Source: Cavia porcellus (taxonomy: Eukaryota; Chordata; Mammalia; Rodentia; Caviidae). From it: a DNA stretch of 64,000 nt. The stretch's first letter is position 1. Every line of letters starts with the position of its first letter. The position numbers were made by a program, and so were the translations under genes. The DNA is taken from positions 27,084,001 to 27,148,000 of the forward strand of contig NW_026947507.1 in the NCBI RefSeq assembly GCF_034190915.1, in the 5' to 3' direction. This document shows positions 1 to 11,936 of the stretch, piece after piece. Under the pieces are notes generated by a model. That model was not told where the DNA came from and searched no databases. It was given only the letters and a program-made list of their open reading frames with translations.

Positions 1-884
1 GAGTAGAAAACTAAAATAAGACAGAGCTGTTGGAATATAGAACATATCAAGAAAGGTTGTTTGAAGGCAAGAGCAAAGCTGCCCAGAACTTATCCTGGAA
101 GTGTGACCTCTCAGAGAAGGAACTTGTTCTCCACAAAGCTGGAGATGTATAATATATAAGTGTATATATGACATATACAAATACACTTATGTATAATATG
201 CATAAAGTTGGATACATGATAAAGTCAGTTATCTAGGATTATATATTCAAGATAGGCTAAAAAAATATGTGCATTTCCTGGGTTTGTCATAAACATATTC
301 TTATTTGCTCATCATAGCCAACCACAAGCACTGAGGTGCTTACCCAATCTTCACTTCTCGGGGTTTTTCTTTTATCTTTTGCTTTGTTTTCTACTGTTTC
401 CTGCTATCAGTAATATAGTCATCTTGGATGACAAGTACATTACCCACTGATGACAGAGTTGTATGTTCCAAGACTATAACAGAGTCAAGGGTTGAATGCA
501 GGATGAAGCTATCTATCACCAATCACTTAACAATGAGTCCCTATGGACTGACCTCGGAGGAGTCAGTGTCCTGTGAAGCTCTGTAAAAACAGGCTCACCT
601 ACCAGCTTTGGACCCCAGCTCTTGACTCACACAAAGAAGAGTGCGTTTACATTTTTCCACAGCAAATCAAATACCCATGTGACAAAGCTTGCACCCTACT
701 TGAGATGTTGAACAGATCTAATAGAAAATGTGAAATTCAGTCTCCTAATTCTCCCAGAACATGTGCTGGTACTTACATTCCACTGAAAGCTCCAAAATGA
801 TTCAACACAACAGAAAAAAAAATATTCCAATACAGCATATTATTAATGTACACTAATTTCTAATCAAAATAGAGAAGAAACTAG
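1..884. other. AT-rich non-coding DNA, nothing recognised
   Basis: No recognisable repeat or gene is visible. A 75-codon plus-strand frame at 573-800 has no recognisable domain and no supporting signal, so it is treated as chance. Confidence 0.5.
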
Positions 885-1075
885 TATTTTTCAAATAGTA
901 TGTCTGATGGTATGGGCAGCTATTTTGAAGATAACAAGAGGCATTATGGCAGCCATTGTTGATCTCCTATTATCTTGTTTTGAGGTGCTGTATTTTCATT
1001 ATTTTGTTTTGACTGGCTTATTCTATTTTGTTTGGTTTTGTTTTATACTTTTAAAAATAAAATTAATTAATTAAT
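885..1075 (+). mobile_element. LINE-1 3' UTR fragment
   Basis: This stretch reads through a phrase about a 'gcagccattgttgat' core and ends in a T/G-rich then A-rich tail. The same phrases occur in the reverse complement of 34.74-35.25 kb, directly downstream of a recognisable L1 ORF2 end. That places this piece as the 3' UTR of the same L1 lineage, in plus orientation, truncated on its 5' side. The assignment rests on the internal match within this window. Confidence 0.5.
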
Positions 1076-1540
1076 TTAAAAGCCCCAGTGCTCTAAAATC
1101 TGAGTCCCATCCCCAAATTCAACATCCAATCTAGTGTTGGAATTTAGGCAGCAAAGCATATCTTTAGATCTCCTCTTGATCTTCTCTGAGTTTTACCCAA
1201 TAATGCTGCTCTTCTAGGTACAATGTGTGCTTTGTTTGCACATCACAAGTGGAAGATAAGTTTTATTAAATCATTCATTAAGCAGAGGAAAAGTATGAGA
1301 CAGAAAATTGAAAAAAAATTTGCAAATTTAAAGGAAAAACACAAGTTTAGTATCTATATATTTTATAATAATAATAATACAACTACTACAAGATATTATA
1401 AGTAACAACTAAGTCATTATATGAGTTCCTAAAATTAATAGTTTACCTAAAATTTGGTACAACATATGAATATCTGTCACAAATTGTTCTGTAAACAAAG
1501 ATCTTGTTGTCTTTGAGTGATGAAAACAATCAGATTTTCA
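1076..1540. other. Non-coding, nothing recognised
   Basis: AT-rich sequence with a short AAT-type run near 1367-1385. The 60-codon frame at 1223-1405 is Lys/Asn/Thr-rich low complexity. Confidence 0.5.
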
Positions 1541-1614
1541 TTTGTTCTTTTTTTGTTTTTTGTTTTTGGTTTTTGTTTTTTTTGTTTTTTGTTTTTTTTG
1601 TTTTTTGTTTTTTC
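1541..1614. repeat. (TTTTTTG)n low-complexity repeat
   Basis: Runs of T broken by single G residues. They give Phe-rich frames on one strand and Lys-rich frames on the other, so the two short frames overlapping here are artefacts. Confidence 0.9.
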
Positions 1615-1797
1615 GGCAAAGAATGGGAATCAGAATGTCTCTGGCTCTCAACACCACACTGAAAGGAAGATGACAATGAATCAATGTCTACAGTGTTCTG
1701 GATTAAAATTATTTCCAAGCTAGTTCTTTTACCCTTCAAGATTTTATATATGCCATTTAAGTATGTGGGAAGAATAAAGTATTTTCAGACAGAAATA

Positions 1798-1798
1798 C

Positions 1799-1849
<51 letters not shown>
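1798..1849. repeat. (CTT)n followed by poly-T
   Basis: About eight CTT units run into a poly-T tract of roughly 29. The poly-T abuts the reverse-orientation B1 and is its A-tail read on the other strand, with the CTT part as tail-derived microsatellite expansion. Confidence 0.85.
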
Positions 1850-1852
<3 letters not shown>

Positions 1853-1855
1853 CTT

Positions 1856-1993
1856 TTTGAGACAGGGTCTCTATGCAGTCCAGGCTGGCCTTGAACTCAC
1901 TTTGTAGCCCAGGCTGGTCTCAAACTCTCAACAATCCTCCTACCTCAGCCGTCCAAGTGCTGGGATTACAGGCGTGAGTGACCACGCCTGGCT
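1856..1993 (-). mobile_element. B1 SINE (7SL-derived)
   Basis: Read on the plus strand it begins with 'gagacagggtctc' and ends in the reverse of the B1 head, after 'gtgctgggattacaggcg'. The 'ccaggctgg' block occurs twice about 28 bp apart, which is the internal duplication typical of rodent B1. The poly-A tail lies at 1821-1849. Confidence 0.93.
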
Positions 1994-2675
1994 AGGAATA
2001 CTTTCAAAAGGTATATTTTAACCCAAGTAGCTATAGGAGGTCTTCTGACCCAAGATGAGTGAAAGACAGCCCCAAAACAGAAACAAGTGGGTATGAAGGC
2101 AAAGAGAGGATAAGGACATCCCTAAAATGTAGTAAAATGACACCCCATGCTGGGAACCATGCAAAGACACCACAATTTTGTGCACTAAGACTCGACCACA
2201 GGCAGACTCTATATATGAGTATGTAAGATCTAAAGATGTAAATGTGGGATGCATACAAATATTTGTAAAGGTAATGAGACGAGATATGATCACCAAGGAA
2301 ATGTGTGAAGAAATAAGAGTTATTTTAACTGAGGTTGCTTGTTGCCTTCATTCAAAGGTCAAAGTCAGATGAAGGAACCAGAAAAGAAGGTAGAGACTCA
2401 GATTTCAGTAAGGCCTATGAAAAGTCAAAACTGGTTTTCCAAAATTCAAATGAAGAAGCTATGGTACTTCTAAGTAGAAAGAAAGACCAATCAATAATGC
2501 CACTGATACAAACAAATTGAGGTCTAAAAACAAATACTGCAACCAGCAGGTCATTGGTGATGGTGAAAAGCATACTTTCAGTAAATATAGAAACAATGAC
2601 CTCAGTTTCCCATTGCTCACTCTCAGCAGTTGTTTGGTCAGAGAAGATTGTGCTCTCCATGGAATATTTTGCAGT

Positions 2676-2800
2676 ATCAAGAGACATTTTGATGGTCATC
2701 ACATAGAGTCATGGAGGTAGTGGTTTACCACTAGCATCTGTTTGGTAGAAACCAAAGACAGAGATAAATGTCCTAAAATGAACACAATAATACCCCATGA
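2676..2800. mobile_element. MER20-like hAT-Charlie fragment
   Basis: The order of phrases around 'acattttgatggtcatcac', then an 'actagcatctg' core, then 'aatgtcctaaaatgaacac' follows my memory of the MER20 consensus read in reverse. The copy is old and diverged. It accounts for part of several short frames at 2.4-2.95 kb. Confidence 0.45.
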
Positions 2801-4200
2801 CAGAGTTACTTACTTAGCTCAATATGTCAATGGTGGGGAAGATGAAAAACCCATTTCTAAAGAAATCATACGTCATCACCTGGTCCTTCTGAGACAATAC
2901 TCTCAGCATTTAAAAATGAAGTATAGACATTTAACTACCATGAAATGAATTTAATCAATTATATTTTATTCACATTATTATTGCTTTCACATTTTGTCAA
3001 AATTAAAATAAGACAAATGGAATGAAAGATTCCTGCCTATAACTTTCCATCATAAGTGAGTTCTTTCCAGCCTTCTTAAATATGTATGTTTCTCAACTGC
3101 ATTAATTCATGTAATATATAAATAACCCCTAGGATGAATGGATTCTTTCCAACTCCAAATTCTGAGCTCATTTGGTTATATTTACTTTTCTGTAAAATGT
3201 CTTCCTTGAAAACAAATTGAGTAAGTTAATTTCATATATTCATACATATTAAAAATATTTTTAAGACAAAGTGAACAAGGTGAGTATATTAGTTCTGAAA
3301 AACTTAAAAATTAGAACATTACTGTGAGAAAAAAGAACACCCAACATAATTAAGATGTGCTACATAATAGTCTGAATGAATATTTTGTTTTATTTTGAAC
3401 AGTATACTGATTTAATGGGAACAATTCTGTTGAATATTTATCTTCTTATAAAGGAAATGTTGGACATATTTCTTTAACTAAGCTCACAGAGAATTAAAAT
3501 GTACATGAAAATGAAATAAAGAAATCTTGGCCATGTGATGATGAGATGTAGTTTTGGTACAAAGGATATTTGAAAGTAATTATAATTGCATATCATTTAG
3601 TTCTTGCAGTAGTTCTTAAGTCATCTTTCCTCTTGCACAGCAAAATGAGGTATTGTCTACTATGATAATTTTGTCTAAGTACTGAGAAAACAACAAATGT
3701 TAGACGTGATCATTTTTCATAATGAATATGATCATTTTATTATTTTTTACAAAATTTGTTTTTCATTAAGAAATCCTAACTGCTAGAGAGAAGGAGCCGA
3801 TGTTCACTTTCACATAATTTACATTTCCTTTCTTGATAAAGAGAAAACCTACCAAAAAGAAAAAAATGTAAACTGATAAAATAAGAGTTCATTTATAGGC
3901 TAGTCTATCATCATTTTTGTCAATTAATGTATTCAGTTGTCAAATTACACAGTAACATTTTTGACCCAAGTAAAAATGTAAAATATTTACTAGGTTAATT
4001 AAGGTTTTACATGCTGGCACATGACTACCAGTGAACAGCTCTTATTATTTTCCCTTACTACTTTTCTTGGGAATCTTAAATGAAAGTGCATGTGTCAGGA
4101 TTTCTGCAGGCTGCAAAATAAACATCAAATATTATGATTGCAAGCACAAGTTTCTTTAATTCTAGAGGGCATTTGAAATTCATATATACATGAACACACA
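2801..4200. other. AT-rich non-coding DNA
   Basis: No repeat family or coding signal recognised. Stop codons are dense in all frames beyond 2948. Confidence 0.5.
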
Positions 4201-4204
4201 TTCT

Positions 4205-4305
4205 GTTCTGCAGAGGGAAATGAGTTCAAATGTGAACCCAGGCACTTACTTTGTGACTTCAGGCAAGGGCTTCCTTCTCAGAGCTTTCAGGTAGTTCATT
4301 CAAGT
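4205..4305 (+). mobile_element. MIR SINE fragment
   Basis: It contains the MIR core order: 'gtgaacccaggcactta', then 'tgtgacttcaggcaag', then a pyrimidine-rich stretch. This is an old, diverged copy limited to the core. Confidence 0.6.
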
Positions 4306-5285
4306 GACTGTCATGAGCGAAAATGGGAAATCAGGACACAGCATATGATTGACAATAACTGCTTGGTAGCCCCGAGCTGAACTGTTCTCTTAATGTGTAA
4401 CTCACTTTGTTTTTCAGAGAGACGTTTGGGTAGCAAATATTCTATAATTGTTCAAATTATGTGTATATAAAATACAGGCTTTTTTTGTTTTCTAAATTAT
4501 CTTGAACTCTGATAACACATCCTTGCATTCAGAAATATGGAGTCTATTATTTCACAGAACTGTATTAGAAGAATGGTTAATTTATAGGGCATTTTATAGG
4601 CTACGAGGTCTATTGATAAATTTTAGATGCATACATGAAAATAACAAGTCATAGAGGAGCTTGGTAGAAATATATTAAGGAAACATAGTATTTACACAAC
4701 AAAACTGGAACAAATACAGATCTTCATTAGAAATGCTATGTACAACCAAGATAGGTAAAGATAAAAGAGGTTAAAATTTGAAATTACCTGAGAAAACAAT
4801 GACCTGAAAGCGATGGGATGGGTGGAATACAGAACAAAAGGTTACACTGCTTAGAGAGAAGTAAATCAGCTTTCACAATACTGAAAAACAAACTATAAGA
4901 GACGGGAGTGAAGTAGGATCTCATGGACTTGTGGAGAGAGATGCATTTTAGGTTTATGTGTATAAAGAGGAGAGAATATTTAATATTATTGAAGAAATAA
5001 AGACATGTTTGGTTCATAAAATGTGTGAAAGTATCAAAATATCATCAGGTTGTGTCAAGGAGAAAATACTGAGTTAGTGTTTACAGACATGCAGTTTTCC
5101 CAAGTGTGTTCTTAGGGACAGGAAATTAATATTTGTGACCAATACTGGTACCTTCATAGTCTCCAGAGGGGGGGGAAAAATTCAAATACCAGCACGTTAC
5201 CCAGCTCAATCACTTTCCCTTTACTGACCCACACTATCCAATTATTTTAATTCTCAGCTGCTGTACACAGTCACTGGCTCCAGAA
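4306..5285. other. Non-coding, nothing recognised
   Basis: Plain AT-rich sequence with an 8-bp G run at 5167. No repeat or gene identified. Confidence 0.5.
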
Positions 5286-5566
5286 TGCAGAGGGGGCCAG
5301 GTAGGAAGGCATAGTGGAGAAAAACCACCCGGGCTGCAGAGAGAAGGGAAAAGCCAGGGCCGAGGAGCTACTCTGCCGGGTCATGCTCCTGGTGACTCCA
5401 GTCAGGCTCCATCTCAAAGCAGGTCCCATCTCCTCACTCTACGCTCAGCTACTAAACCCATCAATGGATGAATCTGGCAATGAGTGTAGAGCCTTCATGA
5501 TCCAGTCCTCTTCCAAATATGTGAAACTGTTGAGGCCCTTTCACATCTAAACCATGAACTCAGTGG
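5286..5566 (-). mobile_element. ORR1-like MaLR LTR fragment
   Basis: Read in reverse, it follows the rodent ORR1/MaLR LTR layout: an 'accatgaact' end, a 'catgatccagtcctcttccaa' block, a hydrophobic-codon-rich middle, then a segment resembling the 'gtggagaaaa' and 'gcagagag' region. The 78-codon frame at 5314-5550 lies inside it and is not a gene. Confidence 0.6.
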
Positions 5567-5734
5567 TATGTATGTCCAAATTACTGCAGCCAAGTGTCTG
5601 CTCTCATTTGAATATTTATGTTCAGAATAAAAAAGAATAAAGAGAACTGATTTAACTTTTCATCTGAAACAACGGGGGAGAGGAAACATCTCAGGAAATT
5701 GTCTAATGAAGCATGACCTATTCAACCAAAGAGA

Positions 5735-5860
5735 TTATGACAGGTTTTCTTAAACTGCGCTACATGTCAGAATCCTCTGGTGACTAGGAAAAAAAAAAAT
5801 CCAGCTGTATGAGAAATGCTCCAACATGAACTCAAATTAGACTCTTAGAGTGGCTGTCGC
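5735..5860 (+). mobile_element. MER5A-like DNA transposon relic
   Basis: 'ggttttcttaaactgcg' followed by 'tgtcagaatcctctgg' matches the well-known MER5A opening. The rest is degraded. Confidence 0.45.
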
Positions 5861-5919
5861 AGGCATCAATGATCCAGACCTTTCAGTGTGTACCCAGTTT
5901 TAAAACTCTAACTGTACTG

Positions 5920-5953
<34 letters not shown>
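5920..5953. repeat. poly-A tract (about 34 A)
   Basis: Uninterrupted A run. It could be the tail of a degraded retroposon, but no SINE body is readable upstream. It produces a Lys-run frame on one strand and a Phe-run frame on the other, neither coding. Confidence 0.9.
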
Positions 5954-5954
<1 letters not shown>

Positions 5955-6154
5955 CATTGCTAAGTTCCTGTGTGTTATTCTCATGTTGGACAGAACCACA
6001 GAGGCTAAAAACAAGGACACAAAAGCACTCAGCGTGCAAAGGCCATACGGTCTAGCTTTTTTGTGTATAGTTTTTTCACTGCACACGTTATTGCCTTTGA
6101 TATTGTAAGTGGAAAATAATCAGAGAAGGAGATGGAGAGTATATTTAGCCCCTT

Positions 6155-6269
6155 TTGGGGAGAGGCAGCGTCTCATTATGTAACTCAGGCGGGCTTTAAA
6201 CTTGCCGTGATCTTCCTGCCTCAGTCTCCAGAGTGCTGGTATTACAGGTGTGTGCCACCATAACTGGCC
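6155..6269 (-). mobile_element. B1-type SINE without internal duplication
   Basis: On the plus strand, 'agaggcagcgtctcattatg' leads to 'aactcaggcgggc', 'tcttcctgcctcagtctcc' and 'tattacaggtgtgtgccacc'. Only one 'caggcgggc' block is present, so this is a short 7SL-monomer form. Confidence 0.85.
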
Positions 6270-6464
6270 TCATATCTTTCTTCTAACTGAAAATTTTGCC
6301 ATGGTATCTATAAAATTCCATTGCTGTGTTATGCAAAGTAAGTTATCCTACAGCTAATGACTTCATTTTTAGATCAGAATGGCTGAGGTAGACAGAGGAA
6401 AATGAATTTAATTACCCTTGTCTACCAAGTATCACAGCTTAGAAACACAGTAATCTGTGCAGTA

Positions 6465-6605
6465 CCTATCATTCCCCGCCTTGATTCTGGGATCTGTACC
6501 TTAGTATTGCTGCCCAGCATCACGGGAAAGTATCCTCACACTTCTGATCACACACCTGAGAAATGATCAAAGCTAACAGCTACCTTATTATGAGGTATCT
6601 TCTCA
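6465..6605 (+). mobile_element. Tigger-like DNA transposon fragment
   Basis: The segment 'tgctgcccagcatcacgggaa' through 'gagaaatgatcaaag' matches the internal part of an old mammalian Tigger-type element. A more complete copy of the same family, in opposite orientation, lies at about 55.2 kb. Confidence 0.5.
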
Positions 6606-6764
6606 AAATATCATCTGAATATGATGAGATAAAAATAGACTCCTGCTAAAGATGAAAGATTTTGTTGTTTATCATTTTTTACTGCCATGGATTATGGTAA
6701 ATTCATTTGAATACTTGAAAAATAATCTAAATTTTAAAAATCCACATGACAATATTTATGGATT

Positions 6765-7015
6765 AACAGTAGTGTTAGGTACTACGCCAAACTCTTTAAA
6801 TGTGTTTAATTTTATTCCCAACATGGTTAATTTTATTCTATTTATACTGTGAAAGAATAATACTGTCCCCATTCTACAGATGATGAAACTGAGATTCTCT
6901 GAGTTGAGAAGACTTCCCAGAGTTTACCACCTCACACACAGTTAGCATGGATGACAAGGATTAGACTGAATGACAGATTACGTGTCTGACTTCTAAGCCA
7001 AGGCTCTAGCTAGTG
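6765..7015 (-). mobile_element. MIR SINE, nearly full length
   Basis: Reverse-orientation MIR landmarks appear in order: 'gttaggtactacgccaaac', 'cccattctacagatgatgaa', 'actgagattctctgag', then 'cacacacagttagcatgg'. Old and diverged, but the full order is kept. Confidence 0.75.
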
Positions 7016-8690
7016 CATGAGGGTTTCCTCTTGTCTCGCATGCAGCAATCACACTTTTCAAAAGCCAAGTGGGAATAAATGGAGTATCCATAATACAATA
7101 AGAAGAGAAGCTGTAACTATCATTCTGAGACACTCTTGACTAGGAAACTGTTAGATTGCATAAAGAGGATTCTATATAATCTCGACTGTTTGAAATTAAA
7201 TTCAATCAATTAAAATTAAATTTTGAAATTTCAGCTGATTTATGCCAGACACAATTTTAGAGTTCAGCAACCACACATTGTATGCAACTATTGGCTTAGG
7301 CAATTACACATAGAATATTTTAATTTTTGGAAAACAAATGGATAGCAGTGTATGCCATTACCTTAAATGTCTTAAGAATTGGGAAATGTAGTATGCTCTT
7401 TGATTTATGGACTTTGAACTTAATAATAGTTTCCCTAATACATTTGATGTTTTATGAGCATCCCCAACGATGGGATCAGAATATTCAAAGTCTACGTTAA
7501 AGGAGAAGAACATAATTTGGCTCCTTATTTCAATGAATTCAGTCAATGGTTAGCTGCCCTGAAGGCAGGAACAGCATGGTAGAAGGGAATGGTAAAGGAC
7601 AGCTCGCCCCTTACCAGGAAGCAGAGCTGGGAAAACACTTCAGAAAGGAAGGGGCAAGGGAGCAGATATAACAGGGTCACCTTACCATGGCCCACCCAGA
7701 ACCCCAGAAGTGTGCTCTGCCAAGCCGCTGGGTGGCTACCAAGTCAGTCGAGTAGACAAAATTAAGCCTAATGGTCACAAAAGCCCATAACTCTTGGTGT
7801 TGCCTTCCCATTAAAATGATACACAGTTTCAAAACAAAGAAGATGTTTTATTTTTGAAAGTCATCCGTGAAAGCACAATTGTATTAGTTTCTAACATTGT
7901 GACTGCCAGTGCCAGTTCCCAATCCCAAATTAATTCAAACATGGAAAAATGATAAGGATATGGTTGGTTTCAGTAAAAAAACTAAACAAGGGCTTTAATT
8001 AGTGTCATAGCTCAGCTTCTACAAATTTGAAGTATTTTAGAACTTTTATTTAAACAAAAGGAAATAATGAGTTTGTCAGCTCTTACAGCAGTCATCCAAA
8101 AGTTTCTCGGGGTGAATACAAGCAGGCACCAGAGCACAGTCAACAAAATTAAGCCAATAAAACCACATTACATAACTAGGGACTCCCGCAGACTAGGGAA
8201 AGTCGGCTGTGTGATCATAACTTACACAGCTGTTATCTCCAATCTCGGAGACATACTTGTTTTGTCCTGATTTTCTAACCAAGACCCCTGTGGCTCTGCT
8301 TGCTGCTCTCCTTGTTAAAAATCATACACAGAATTATTTAATAGAGTTAGTTTCTCCTTTTATACAATGATAATCCATTTTACTTGGATAAAATAAGGTT
8401 CTTTTATAGTCCCAAGTATTGTGTTGTATGCTTATTGTATGTCTTTAAAAATATTTTTTGAAGAAATCAATCATAGGTTCACCAAAATGATTCTTGGCAC
8501 AGAAACAGAGAGAACACATCCACAAACACATTAATGAAAACTTTACTCTAAAAAGGGAGAAACAGTCTCAACTACAAAATTGGTAGGAGAAGTTTTGAGT
8601 CATTCTTTTTGGGTCAGGGGCTATTTTGTGGTAAAGATTGACATTCTCTGAACACACAGATGCCCCTGCAGAAATGATATGTATAAAATG
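7016..8690. other. Non-coding, nothing recognised
   Basis: No gene or repeat identified. A slightly GC-richer patch at 7540-7780 has no readable frame or known repeat. Confidence 0.5.
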
Positions 8691-8696
8691 AGTATG

Positions 8697-8838
8697 GGCC
8701 AAGCATGGTGGCACATGTCTGTAATCTCAGAATTTAGGGCTGAGGCAGGAGGAAAGACGTAGTCTAATTCTCCCTGAAATCCAGTCTGAACTACATATGA
8801 AGACCCTATCTTCCAAAATCAAAAATAAGTAAATAAAT
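8697..8838 (+). mobile_element. B1 SINE
   Basis: It starts 'gggccaagcatggtggcaca', continues 'ctgtaatctcag' and 'gctgaggcaggagga', and ends with an A-rich tail that drifts into AAAT units. Confidence 0.92.
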
Positions 8839-9049
8839 GGCATGAATGAGAGAATCGGTTTTCAGCATGAGATGGAAGTATTTTATCACACTAAAAGCTA
8901 TGGTTTATGCAACTGTCACAGATTTAAATAACTGAAGAGAAGAAACAAATTATTTTAACAGAAATCTGGATGAAAGCTTAATAGTCATTTTTAGTAAAAC
9001 ATTGCTGACCTGTTCAAAAATCACTTTTACGTGGTTATTTGAGACCCAG

Positions 9050-9060
9050 CCCCCCCCCCC
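9050..9060. repeat. poly-C run
   Basis: Eleven consecutive C residues. Confidence 0.85.
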
Positions 9061-9499
9061 AAATTCTATAATTTGTGCAAGCTTTCCTATAACTCAAACT
9101 CTTGCTACAAAAGTGCTACAGATTTGGAGGACGTCATTCGAAATGTCATTTGATTAGTGGAGTCAGTGATTGAAGGAATGTAAGCCCTAAAGAATGCAGT
9201 AGCTTCAAACTCTGATCATTAGAACCCTCACATGAAACTAGTAACATCTAACAAAGTAAAGGCAATGGTGTGATATTATTCCAATCTCTCCAGCTTTCCT
9301 GAACTTTAGTCATTGCAAATATGAGAGCACAATATGAATTAATTATGCTAATATTTTGCTCTAGAAACATTTTAACCAAAATCTGTGCTAAAATAAGATC
9401 CAAGTTAGGATTTATTGCATTTTAGCTGGCAGTTAGGTGGTATATCTGGCAATATTTAATATTTTTCTGTTTACTGTTTTTTTCTTTTTCTTTTTCTTT

Positions 9500-9637
9500 C
9501 TGAGACAGGGTCTTACTATGTACTTCAAGCTGGCCTGGACTCACAATGCAGTTCAGGCTGGCCTCAAATTCATGGTGATCTCCCTGCCTCAGCCTCTCTA
9601 GAGCTGGGATTACAGGCATATGTCACCACACTTAGCA
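9500..9637 (-). mobile_element. B1 SINE with internal duplication
   Basis: 'tgagacagggtcttactatg' is followed by two 'ctggcct' blocks about 28 bp apart, then 'ctccctgcctcagcctc' and 'gctgggattacaggcata'. The preceding pyrimidine run (TTTTTC units) at 9478-9500 is the tail. The 65-codon minus-strand frame here is the SINE itself. Confidence 0.92.
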
Positions 9638-9879
9638 CTATTTTCTATTTTTTTGAGATTGTTGTTCCTTGATTTTCAAACATATGGAAAATGAATATTT
9701 CCAAATTTATTACAAAAACATGAAAGAAACCATAATACATGAGATACAGTGCAAAACAATGAAGCAACTCGTATTCTACCGGACTTTGTTTGTTTCTTTG
9801 TTGGTTGGCTGGTTTTTTGGAACCAGAAAACGAACCGTGGTCCTTCACACATAGCTATGTTTCTAGCATGGTTTTTTTT

Positions 9880-10000
9880 TTTTTTTTTTTATTTTCAGAC
9901 AAGGACTTGCTAATACCTAAGTTACCCAAGCTGGGTTTGAATTTGAGATCCTCCTGCCTTCATGTTGGGAATACAAACAAATGTCCTGAAGCCCTGCTCA
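9880..10000 (-). mobile_element. B1-like SINE, degraded
   Basis: A poly-T run of about 20 at 9870-9890 leads into 'cagacaaggacttgc', 'gttacccaagctggg', 'gagatcctcctgcc' and 'gttgggaatacaaac'. This is the order of a reverse-orientation 7SL SINE with a high mutation load. Confidence 0.7.
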
Positions 10001-10149
10001 GTTTTAACTCCTTAGGCCCAAAGCCCTGGAATACGCTTTTCATACACTCTAAACATTCACTGAATATATTTAAAGTCATGGGTAGAAGCTGTTAAACGGG
10101 AATTTTGTTAGCAGACAGATACCAAAAAGATTTAAAATGTCACACAGCA

Positions 10150-10495
10150 GCTAAAATGTCAGAGAAAAAACTATTGACTGCAATATTTAAAGGTATCACA
10201 AAATTCTAATAGCAATATTAGGGGAATCATAAAAAATTAAAATTCCAAATGGTCTTATATAAAATATAAAAATAAGTATGATAAATGATATTTAATAATG
10301 TAGTGTACTTTAATATTAATCAAAATATAACATTTAAACAGGATAAGAATTGAAATGCTACAATTCTTTTAACAGTATTTTTTTTCCAAATTTTATATTG
10401 CATTTTACAGTTGGAACAAAATTTCAGTTTGGTCGATCCACAGTCTAAGTGCTTAATAGCCACACTTTCAGAAGTACAGAGAGAGAAATACGGCT
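10150..10495 (+). mobile_element. Ancient DNA-transposon relic (Charlie/Arthur-type)
   Basis: AT-rich body ending in 'aagtgcttaatagccac', which matches my memory of an old mammalian transposon whose 3' part carries a 'caagtgctcaatagccac' phrase. A 3' piece that may belong to the same family sits at about 14.13-14.23 kb. The family name is uncertain. Confidence 0.4.
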
Positions 10496-10499
10496 AGAA

Positions 10500-11690
10500 A
10501 GAATCAGCGCGTACATAATGAATGTCATGATTGTCTGCCTCTTTTCAGTATCAACTAGTTAAAAACTCAAGAAAAAACACGAAATAACCTCAAAGTCTTT
10601 TTTATGACTTTACATTTACATTGCAAGGACATAAGAAATTTCTGCACATGCACGGTCCTATGCACCAGCTTACTCAGTCTCTACCATGGCAGATGCTTCC
10701 GGCCCTGGTCTGGGTGGTCACTCAGTGCTTCTGCCACTTTTTGTAGGTCAGGGCATATGAGAAGACAAGAAGTTAACAACAACTTGATACAGAGAAACTT
10801 CTGAGGTATAAAAGAGTATTCTTTTCATTATAAAGATTATAAAATATAGGAATCACTTAAAAGTAAAAACAGAAGCCAAAAAGTCTGAAAAATGGCATAG
10901 AGTTGCTCACAAACACCTGCATGATTGCTCTATCCCATTTAAGGAAATATGCCCTAAAACGTGGCCAACTGTATGAAAACCATTTTAAGCATTACAGCCC
11001 CCAGAATTTTCCATCCAATGTGTCTAAATAGCTTAAAACGGGCGCATGAGCTTACATGATCACCATTGTTAAGACCCTTACAAGTCAAGATGAAAATTAG
11101 AGGGCAAGATTTGAAAAAGGAGACTGTAATTACTTTAAATGGACAGAGCAAAACACTGGTTTTGTTCTCAAGGGCTCATTGAAAATGTTCCCTAAGTTTC
11201 AGTAAATATCCTAATTCCATAACGTGACGTGTGATTTTGAGAGTAAATGTAGTTTATGCACTTCTCACACAGATGGCATTATTCTAGGAGGACGATAAAA
11301 TTCCCACAATTACTTCCCATTTTCATAGCAACTCCTTCAAAATTTGACCTTTTACACAAGTTCTGCTTTTAAAACTTATGAAATAAGTTATGAATCAATG
11401 AGGTTGACAGAAAGTGGTGGCAAATCTGAAACAGAAAAACTTAGTATTGCCTTTTATCTTTGAGTAAAACCAGCTCCATAGGATTTGCAGGATGAATTCG
11501 CAAGGTATGACCTGGCCTCAGTCCTGACATGACTTGGGGAGGCTGGAAGTTAAAAGAGAAGCATGTGAGTATGTCTGTTGTTTATATTGTATCCATGCAA
11601 TGTAACAAAATAAAACTTCAAAAAATATTAAATAACTTTTTGAGACATATACAAAGAATTATAAAATTTTAAATAGCTTTATTTATTGAT
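10500..11690. other. Non-coding, nothing recognised
   Basis: No repeat or gene recognised. Short frames at 10604-10804 and 10954-11151 show no domain. Confidence 0.5.
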
Positions 11691-11759
11691 CATCAGAATA
11701 AAAAGGTGGACTGTGGGGCAGGGGTTCTCTGGGTTCTCTGGGTCTGAAAATGGCAGGGA

Positions 11760-11862
11760 GGTAACCGTGCCTTTTCGTCTCTTTTTCTGCCTTCTGTCTG
11801 TGAGTGAGTCTCTGTCTCTGACTCTCTATTTGTCTTTGTCTCTCTAAGTCTCTCTCTCTTTA
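11760..11862. repeat. CT-rich low-complexity tract
   Basis: Imperfect TCTCTG/TCTGTC/CTCT units. They account for the Arg/Glu/Thr-rich part of a 145-codon minus-strand frame spanning 11693-12130, which is therefore not a gene. Confidence 0.8.
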
Positions 11863-11936
11863 CATATTGTGTATGTATATAGAGAGAACCAATATTATAT
11901 ATAATATTATGATTACATACATAATATACACAATAT

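Noticed and set aside
1517..1739. Phe-rich and Lys-rich frames on opposite strands
   Set aside because: Both are produced by the (TTTTTTG)n repeat.
5869..6108. 79-codon frame with a Lys run
   Set aside because: The Lys run is the 34-A tract; the remainder has no domain.
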